DNA of 64,000 nt, from positions 7,862 through 71,861 of the forward strand of contig JBDTVS010000018.1 in the NCBI GenBank assembly GCA_040007095.1, written 5' to 3'. Shown piece by piece: positions 58,246-64,000 of this stretch. The translations under genes were made by a program, and so were the position numbers. Numbering within the stretch: the first letter of the stretch is position 1; every line of letters begins with the position of its first letter. The stretch comes from JBDTVS01 sp040007095 (GTDB lineage: Bacteria; Acidobacteriota; Vicinamibacteria; Vicinamibacterales; CAVVIG01). The notes below the pieces were generated by a model. That model was not told the origin of the DNA. It made no database searches and was given only the letters and a program-made list of their open reading frames with translations.

Positions 58246-60057
58246 ATGGACACCGTCACGCTGACGATCGACGGCCGGCCGGTTACGGTCGCAAAGGGCA
58301 AGACCGTCCTTCAAGCGGCGATCGAGAGCGGCATCTCCGTCCCGTACTACTGCTATCACCCGGGCATCAGCATCGACGGCTCCTGCCGCGTCTGTATCGT
58401 CAAGATCGAGAAGATGCCGAAGTTGCAGACGTCGTGCTCGACGGTCTGCACTGAGGGGATGGTCGTGCACACGCGGACCGAGGAGGTCGTCGGCGCGCGC
58501 GCCGGCGTCTTCGAGTTCCTGTTGATCAACCACCCGCTCGACTGTCCGGTGTGCGACAAGGGCGGGGAATGCCCGCTGCAGGATTTTTCGTACACGTTCG
58601 GCCGCGACCAGAGCCGGATGGACCTGCCGCGGCGCACCTTCGACGGCGACGGCGTGAAAGCCGACGTGGATTTCGGACCGACCTTGATGCTCAACCGCAA
58701 CCGGTGCATTCTCTGCACCCGCTGCGTGCGCTTCATGCGCGACATCGAAGACGATGCGCAAATCAACATCATCGACCGCGGCTATGGCAGCGAGATCGCC
58801 ACGTTCCAGGACGAGGGCGTGCACTCGTTGATCTCTGGCAACCTGATGGATGTGTGCCCGGTCGGCGCCATCACGACCAAGGATTACCGCTTCAAGTCGC
58901 GGCCGTGGGACAACCCGAACGCCGTGGACACGATCTGCACGCTCTGCTCGAAAGGCTGCAACACCACCGCCTGGCTGAAAGCCAAGCCCGAGTGGGCCAA
59001 AGGGTCGCGGTTGATTCGCTTCACGCCCCGGATGAATCCGGACGTCAACGGCTATTGGATGTGCGACATCGGCCGGTTCGACTATCACTGGATCGAAGGG
59101 GACGACCGCCTCCGCCAACCGCTGATCCGCGACGAGGGTGGCCAGCAGCGGACCGCGTCGTGGCACGAGCTGCTGTCGTCATTGCGAGAACGGTTGGTCG
59201 CCGCCGGGACCAAGAACCCGGACGGCGTCCGGTTTCTCGTGTCGGCCCACGCCTCGCACGAAGAGTACTTCTTGTTCCGGCGGCTGGCAGAGGATCTGCT
59301 CGGCCACGCCGACGCGGTCGCGGTGAGCTGGCGGTATCGGCCCAAGCAGCAGCCCGAGGGCGTGAAATTCAAGGTCCCGCCGGTCGATGCGCCCAATGTG
59401 AGCGGGGCAAGGCTGTTCGGGTTGATCGCCGGAGAGCCGGCCGACGCCGTCGGCGACGCCGACCTCTCGGCACTGAAGGAAGCCGTCGCCGCGGGACGCG
59501 TTTCGGCGCTGTACGTTTTCGACCCGGGCCCGGAGGGCTCGATCGGCGACGTCTCCTGGATCGTCGAGGCGCGAGGCCTCGGCGCGCTGCCGCTCCTCAT
59601 CGTCCAGGGTGTGCTGCTCTCGGAACTGGCACGGGCCGCCGATTTCGTGCTGCCGGGCGCATCGTTCGTCGAGAAGGAAGCGTCCTATACAAACGACCAG
59701 GGCCGGCTTCAGGGGGCGGCGCGCGTCATCGCAGCCCCTGGCGAGGCGATGGAAGACTGGCGAATTCTCGTGACGCTCGCGTCCGAGCTCGGCGTCTCGT
59801 TCGATTATTCGAGCGCTGCGCAGGTACGCGCCGACATCGCCGCCCGATTCGCGGCGCGGCCCGAATTGGCGGGCCTCCCGGCGCTGACCTTCACCGGGGC
59901 CGTCCCGGCGAGTCACTGGCTCCAGGCGTCGAATCCCTCCGAGCGATGGAAGTGGGACGTCATGTTTCAGGATCTCCCGCCGATCAAGGGATCGGTCGAG
60001 CCCAGCGCGCTGCCTCCACCGCCCGGCGTCATCCCGTTGCGGGAAGTCAAAAGCTAA
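58246..60057 (+). CDS. nuoG: NADH-quinone oxidoreductase subunit G-like iron-sulfur protein
   Basis: 603 residues. The N-terminal 2Fe-2S domain has C36, C47, C50 and C64. The His-Cys cluster motif HPLDCPVCDKGGEC follows (H96, C100, C103, C109), then the CILCTRC set (C154, C157, C160) with DVCPVGAI, and a further CTLCSKGCNT near the start of the molybdopterin-oxidoreductase-like domain. It is shorter than E. coli NuoG (908), like many of the shorter forms. In Complex I it carries electrons from NADH to the quinone module. No other nuo gene is nearby except possibly an eight-codon remnant downstream, so the locus is isolated. Confidence 0.9.
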   Translation: MDTVTLTIDGRPVTVAKGKTVLQAAIESGISVPYYCYHPGISIDGSCRVCIVKIEKMPKLQTSCSTVCTEGMVVHTRTEEVVGARAGVFEFLLINHPLDCPVCDKGGECPLQDFSYTFGRDQSRMDLPRRTFDGDGVKADVDFGPTLMLNRNRCILCTRCVRFMRDIEDDAQINIIDRGYGSEIATFQDEGVHSLISGNLMDVCPVGAITTKDYRFKSRPWDNPNAVDTICTLCSKGCNTTAWLKAKPEWAKGSRLIRFTPRMNPDVNGYWMCDIGRFDYHWIEGDDRLRQPLIRDEGGQQRTASWHELLSSLRERLVAAGTKNPDGVRFLVSAHASHEEYFLFRRLAEDLLGHADAVAVSWRYRPKQQPEGVKFKVPPVDAPNVSGARLFGLIAGEPADAVGDADLSALKEAVAAGRVSALYVFDPGPEGSIGDVSWIVEARGLGALPLLIVQGVLLSELARAADFVLPGASFVEKEASYTNDQGRLQGAARVIAAPGEAMEDWRILVTLASELGVSFDYSSAAQVRADIAARFAARPELAGLPALTFTGAVPASHWLQASNPSERWKWDVMFQDLPPIKGSVEPSALPPPPGVIPLREVKS

Positions 60058-60069
60058 CAGGAGAATCTC

Positions 60070-60096
60070 ATGGCAACCGCCGGGACCGCCGCGTGA
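60070..60096 (+). other. Eight-codon frame with a strong ribosome-binding site
   Basis: ATG 60070 follows AGGAG by seven bases and encodes MATAGTAA before TGA 60094-60096. A GTG at 60093 overlaps the stop (GTGA) and is in frame with the downstream dsbD. It may be the surviving 5' end of a lost nuo gene (for example nuoH) or a coupling leader peptide. Confidence 0.4.
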
Positions 60097-60149
60097 GACG
60101 CCTCGAGATGCTCGGCGTGCGCCGGCGGGCAGAGCGGTGGAACGTCGTC

Positions 60150-61901
60150 ATGACTCAGATCGCCTCGCGTTTTCTCGCGATAGCCGCGGCGATGGGCGTG
60201 GCGGCCGTGTCCGCACCGGTCGGTCATGCGCAGGTCCGGCCGAAGGCAGACACGGCCGCGATCGTCGAGCACGACACGGTTCGAGCGGGAGGCTCGGTGC
60301 GCGTCGCGCTCCAGGTCAGCCTGCCCGAGACGTTTCACATCCAGTCGAACAAGCCGCGCGATCCGAGCTTGATTGCGACCGAGCTCGCGATTGACGCCCC
60401 GGCCGGCGTGACGGTCGACGAGGTGGTGTTTCCCCCGGCGACCGACCTGAAGCAGGAGGGCGCCGACCAGCCGCTCGCCGTCTTTCCGCACGCCTTCGAC
60501 CTCGGCGTCCGGCTCTCGATCGCCGGCACGGTGGTTCCCGGAGATCTCGACGTCCCTCTTCACCTCAGATACCAGGCCTGCGACGATCACCTGTGTTATC
60601 CGCCGGCGACAGCCAACACGCGGTGGACGCTTCACATCGTGGCGGCGGACGCGCCGGTGGGAGCGCCGGCGTACCGCTCGGTCTTCGACAAGATAGCCTT
60701 CGGCCACGGTGAGGCTCCCGCTACCGCGGCCATCGACGCCGGCACCAAGACTCCGCTCGTACCAAGCGGGATCATCGGCACGGACCCGGGCTCGTTGGAA
60801 CGATTCACCGTCGCGGGCATCGCCGGCGGCTACATCGGCAGCGGCGACTTCCTTCAGTTCATTCGCAGCGCCGAGTCCGGCGTCACGCAGCGCGGCCTGT
60901 TCGAAGGACGCGGACCGCTCGCAATTCTGCTGATCGTGTTTCTCGGCGGCCTCGCGTTGAATTTGACGCCGTGCGTGCTGCCGATGATTCCGATCAACCT
61001 CGCGATCATCGGGGCGGGCGCCCAGGCTGGTTCACGAGGCCGCGGGTTCATGCTCGGCAGCGTCTACGGTGCGGCGATGGCGATCGTCTACGGTGTGCTG
61101 GGGCTGATCGTGATTCTCACGGCCGGCACCTTCGGCACCATCAACTCGTCGCCGTGGTTCAACCTCGGCATCGCGGCGCTGTTTGTCGTGCTGGGGTTGG
61201 CGATGTTCGACGTCATCGAGATCGACTTGTCGCGATATTCGAGAGGGCTGGGGAGCCGCGGCAAGAGCCAGGGGACGCTGCTGCTCGCCTTCAGCATGGG
61301 CGCGGTCGCCGCGCTGCTGGCGGGCGCGTGCGTCGCGCCAGTCGTGATTCAGGTGGTGCTCTTTTCGAGCAACCTCTACGCAACCGGCACGCACGTCGCC
61401 CTGGCGTTGCCTTTCGTCCTCGGAGTGGGCATGGCCGTGCCCTGGCCTGTGGCCGGCGCGGGCCTGGCGGCGCTCCCCAAGCCCGGCGCCTGGATGGTTC
61501 GCGTGAAGCAGGCGCTCGGCGTCGTCATCCTCGTGACCGCGGCGTACTACGGGTATCTTGGCTACGAGCTGCTGTCCAGCCGCTGGGTGGACGCCGGCGC
61601 AGTCCAGTCAAGCGTCGACTCACAAATCAAAGAAGGGTGGACGCCGTCCCTTGCCGAAGGGCTCGCCGTTGCGGAGCGGGAACACAAGATGGTGCTGGTC
61701 GACATGTGGGCGACCTGGTGCAAGAACTGCCTCACCATGGACAAGACCACGCTGCAGGACGGGGACGTGAAGGCCGCTCTTGCCGGCTACGTCAAAGTGA
61801 AGTTCCAGACCGAGGATCTCGACGCCCTGCCCAAGGACCTACTCCAGCGATTCAAGGTCGTCGGCTTGCCCAACTACGTGATCCTTCGGCCAAAGGCGTA
61901 G
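60150..61901 (+). CDS. dsbD: DsbD-type thiol:disulfide interchange protein
   Basis: 583 residues from ATG 60150, which starts a signal peptide (MTQIASRFLAIAAAMGVAAV, ending GHA). The N-terminal domain carries CDDHLCYPP (the DsbD alpha pair). The membrane domain (about 250-480) has LNLTPCVLPMIPIN and GACVAPVV, the two redox Cys of DsbD beta. The C-terminal thioredoxin domain has WATWCKNC. It ferries electrons from cytoplasmic thioredoxin to periplasmic partners such as cytochrome maturation. In-frame GTG 60093 and ATG 60108 are alternative starts. The segment after the signal peptide reads VRPKADTA, matching a dispersed repeat (see findings). Confidence 0.9.
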   Translation: MTQIASRFLAIAAAMGVAAVSAPVGHAQVRPKADTAAIVEHDTVRAGGSVRVALQVSLPETFHIQSNKPRDPSLIATELAIDAPAGVTVDEVVFPPATDLKQEGADQPLAVFPHAFDLGVRLSIAGTVVPGDLDVPLHLRYQACDDHLCYPPATANTRWTLHIVAADAPVGAPAYRSVFDKIAFGHGEAPATAAIDAGTKTPLVPSGIIGTDPGSLERFTVAGIAGGYIGSGDFLQFIRSAESGVTQRGLFEGRGPLAILLIVFLGGLALNLTPCVLPMIPINLAIIGAGAQAGSRGRGFMLGSVYGAAMAIVYGVLGLIVILTAGTFGTINSSPWFNLGIAALFVVLGLAMFDVIEIDLSRYSRGLGSRGKSQGTLLLAFSMGAVAALLAGACVAPVVIQVVLFSSNLYATGTHVALALPFVLGVGMAVPWPVAGAGLAALPKPGAWMVRVKQALGVVILVTAAYYGYLGYELLSSRWVDAGAVQSSVDSQIKEGWTPSLAEGLAVAEREHKMVLVDMWATWCKNCLTMDKTTLQDGDVKAALAGYVKVKFQTEDLDALPKDLLQRFKVVGLPNYVILRPKA

Positions 61902-62012
61902 CCGCCAGCGGCGTCAGACACGTCGGGTCGCCGCGGTACTGTGCACACGACCGCGCGCCGGCGCTGGTACGCGGCGCGGGACCGTGATACGCTGGCCGCG
62001 TTCACTGCCCCC

Positions 62013-63278
62013 ATGCATTCGCGCCCCTTGCGATTCATGCTCGTGGTCGCCTGCGCCTGCGGCATTGGCGCGGCAGCCGTTTTTATTCGCTCGCTCGATG
62101 ATACGCGGACGGCTCGACGCGCGGCCCTGCGCTATTTCGATCGACTTGCGTGGGACGCGACCGACGCGGTCGCGGAATTGCGTGCCGCGCAGCAGGCGTA
62201 CCTGGCGATCGGCCAGGGGCCGGACTTTTGGATGTCAAAGGTCGACGCCACCAGTCAAAGACTCTCGGCGGGCCTTACGAACCTGCAGCCCGTGGCAACC
62301 AGTGCCACGGCGCGGTCCGCGCTCGACCAGGCCGTCGCAGCCTCGACCGAGTTCAGCAACGTCGATGGTCGAATCCGCGGGTACCTCAGGACCGGCGCGC
62401 AATCGATTGCGGCCCAGATCGTCTTCGCCGAAGGCGGCCGTGTCACCGTAGAGACGAGCCAACACATCGAACAGGCGCGCCTCGAAGAGCATCTGGAGTT
62501 CGATCGATTCGAAGCCGACAGCCGGAAACTGGAAATGGCGGCGGCGGGCGGCTCGGTCGGCTTCCTGCTGCTTGTGTCCGCAGTGCTGGCGCTGGTCACG
62601 CAGAAGAGCGCGTCGGACACAGAGCCGGCGGCGTTGGCGCTCAATCTGAGTGCCGCCGGCGGCCGGCAAGTCACCGCTGAAGCTCCAGCATCGGCCCACG
62701 ACCTGCCGCTGCGCGCAGAGGTGCAGCCCGTCGCGGTCCCGCGGACTGAGATCCGACGGCCCGAAAGGCTGCCGCCGCACCCTGCGCCGGTGCCCCTCCA
62801 GGCGGTCGCGCAAATCTGCACGGACATGGGCCGCATCGGCGATCCCGAGGAGTTGAAGGGGCTGCTGTCGCGTGCGGCCGAGGCGCTCGACGCCAGCGGG
62901 CTGGTGCTGTGGCTCGGCACGTCCTCCGGATCCGAGCTGCGGCCAGCCCTGGCGCACGGCTACACGCCGGAAATGGTGTCCCGGATTCCGGTGGTGCCTC
63001 GGGCCGCGAACAACGCGGCCGCCGCTGCATACCGCTCCGGCATCCTGCAGATCGTGCTTTCCAAATCCGGCTCACCCGCGAAGGGCGCCGTCGTAGCGCC
63101 GGTTCTGTCGGCCGAGGGGTGTCTCGGGGTGCTGTCCGCCGAGATTCGCGGCGGCGGCGAAGCGTCGGAAACCGTCCAGTCCCTGGCAGCGATCTTCGCG
63201 GCGCAACTCGCCGGCGTCGTCGCGTCGACGCCGGTCGTGCCCGAGCGCGCCGCAGCGGTCGGCGGCGCGGGCTCGTAG
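62013..63278 (+). CDS. Membrane-anchored GAF-domain protein
   Basis: 421 residues from ATG 62013. A short hydrophobic helix (about 8-26) is followed by a roughly 140-residue helical region, a second hydrophobic helix (about 172-192), an Ala/Pro-rich linker, and a GAF-like domain (about 270-400: LLSRAAEALDASGLVLWLG and the PVLSAEGCLGVLSAE strand). The two-helix N-terminus resembles sensor modules of chemoreceptor type. No output domain follows, so it might act through partners. It ends 91 bases before glnA; nitrogen-linked control is possible but unsupported. Confidence 0.7.
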   Translation: MHSRPLRFMLVVACACGIGAAAVFIRSLDDTRTARRAALRYFDRLAWDATDAVAELRAAQQAYLAIGQGPDFWMSKVDATSQRLSAGLTNLQPVATSATARSALDQAVAASTEFSNVDGRIRGYLRTGAQSIAAQIVFAEGGRVTVETSQHIEQARLEEHLEFDRFEADSRKLEMAAAGGSVGFLLLVSAVLALVTQKSASDTEPAALALNLSAAGGRQVTAEAPASAHDLPLRAEVQPVAVPRTEIRRPERLPPHPAPVPLQAVAQICTDMGRIGDPEELKGLLSRAAEALDASGLVLWLGTSSGSELRPALAHGYTPEMVSRIPVVPRAANNAAAAAYRSGILQIVLSKSGSPAKGAVVAPVLSAEGCLGVLSAEIRGGGEASETVQSLAAIFAAQLAGVVASTPVVPERAAAVGGAGS

Positions 63279-63369
63279 ACCTCCCCTCATTGGCTGGCGC
63301 CGCTCCCGGAGCTCCGGACCCGGCGCGCGCGGCGCTCCTACGCCATCCACCCGGCATAAGATCTCGATC

Positions 63370-64000
63370 ATGGCAAAGTCCCACGCGGGCGGTGAAGGCA
63401 GCGAAACCAGGGCGCAGATCCTGGCGCGCGTCGAGCGCGAGCGCGTGAAGTTCATGCGGCTGCAGTTCACCGACATCCTCGGCACGATCAAGAACGTCGA
63501 GATTCCCGACCGGCAATTCGAAGAGGCGCTCGACGGCAAGATCATGTTCGACGGCTCGTCGATTGAAGGATTCGTTCGGATCGAAGAGTCGGACATGTAT
63601 CTCCGGCCCGACCTGGCCACGTTTCGCGTCTTCCCGTGGGCCGGTCCCACCGGCGAGAAGGTCGCGCGAATGATCTGCGATGTCTACACGCCCGAAGGCG
63701 CCCCGTTTGTCGGCTGCCCACGCACGACGCTCAAGAAGGTCATCGCAAAGGCGGCGGCAATGGGCTATGCGATGAAGGCCGGGCCCGAGGCTGAGTTTTT
63801 CCTGTTCCAGACCAAGAACGGCATCCCGACGACCGAAACGCACGACGCCGCCGGCTACTTCGATCTGAGCCCGGTGGATATGGGAGAAGACGTGCGGCGC
63901 GAAATCGTGCTCGCGCTCGAAGCAATGGGGTTTCACGTCGAGGCGGCGCACCACGAAGTGGCGCCGGGCCAGCACGAGATCGACTTCCGCTACGACGATG
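63370..64000 (+). CDS. glnA: Glutamine synthetase type I, 3' end outside window
   Basis: The frame from ATG 63370 runs off the right edge (at least 210 residues). The N-terminal beta-grasp domain shows VKFMRLQFTDILGTIKNVEI and DGSSIEGFVRIEESDMYL; the catalytic domain begins with AGPEAEFFLF and HHEVAPGQHEIDFRY, which carry metal-binding Glu and His residues. It makes glutamine from glutamate, ammonia and ATP. A purine-poor 91-base gap precedes it, with no clear strong ribosome-binding site. Assignment is secure even though partial. Confidence 0.95.
   Translation, partial: MAKSHAGGEGSETRAQILARVERERVKFMRLQFTDILGTIKNVEIPDRQFEEALDGKIMFDGSSIEGFVRIEESDMYLRPDLATFRVFPWAGPTGEKVARMICDVYTPEGAPFVGCPRTTLKKVIAKAAAMGYAMKAGPEAEFFLFQTKNGIPTTETHDAAGYFDLSPVDMGEDVRREIVLALEAMGFHVEAAHHEVAPGQHEIDFRYDD

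Noticed and set aside
58551..60149. Upstream extension of the dsbD frame through nuoG
   Set aside because: Frame is open only because of GC bias; nuoG is clearly coded in another frame and DsbD begins with a signal peptide at 60150.

Overview
The window is a 64-kb, high-GC (roughly two-thirds G+C) bacterial chromosome segment that is dense with genes and has few mobile genes. The gene content suggests a soil-type Acidobacteriota, probably the Vicinamibacteria. It includes large secreted M16 and M1 peptidases, NHL/six-bladed propellers, a Tat-exported xanthine-dehydrogenase-like enzyme, a membrane Ser/Thr kinase, DinB and DUF1326/DUF1343/DUF3500 proteins, and several families of short dispersed repeats. 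No rRNA, tRNA, CRISPR array, integrase or prophage was recognised. The lineage call is inference from memory of such genomes, not from a search.

Layout: 1-5062 is a lysine/diaminopimelate operon (aspartate kinase, dapB, dapA, dapD, a dapE-like M20 peptidase) with a tiny TatA-like frame inside it. 5231-7018 encodes a membrane-anchored MutS-like ATPase. 7019-8900 is a variable, gene-poor patch with a proline-rich microprotein and a PIN/RHH toxin-antitoxin pair that has a near-consensus promoter directly at the start codon. 8901-11096 holds an amidase with a small overlapping partner and an O-methyltransferase. 11363-20899 runs through pyruvate kinase, MscS, a double-domain M16 peptidase, SRPBCC, LOG-family, DinB and NamZ-like proteins, an RRM protein with a structured leader, and a lysine-tailed protein. 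21095-28091 is a complete RND efflux operon (propeller, TolC-like, HlyD-like, RND pump). 28314-29165 is Ku.

29332-33792 has a DUF3500 protein and a tandem kinase duplication whose first copy has lost 149 codons of the catalytic lobe in frame. 33952-38810 pairs an amidohydrolase with an aromatic-acid-type MFS transporter and two secreted propellers. 39229-42166 has a receiver-domain remnant and a large hybrid histidine kinase. 42225-48238 contains a second amidohydrolase, a DUF1326 protein and a three-subunit Tat-exported molybdenum hydroxylase. 48582-53784 has an ACT protein, an aminotransferase, an AI-2E-type permease, a polytopic membrane protein, a structured intergenic region ending in a strong terminator, and a DUF5658 protein. 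53995-63278 has a SpoIIE-type phosphatase, an M1 peptidase, an isolated nuoG, dsbD and a GAF-domain membrane protein. A glutamine synthetase gene runs off the right edge.

The most notable non-coding signal is a 158-bp element present three times (11202, 36415, 55165). All copies have the same length, near-perfect terminal inverted repeats and a conserved end polarity, and two of them begin at the base after a stop codon. Other candidates are the structured region at 53286-53396, the RRM leader at 20078-20160, the kinase N-lobe-only gene, and two promoters that predict leaderless transcripts.
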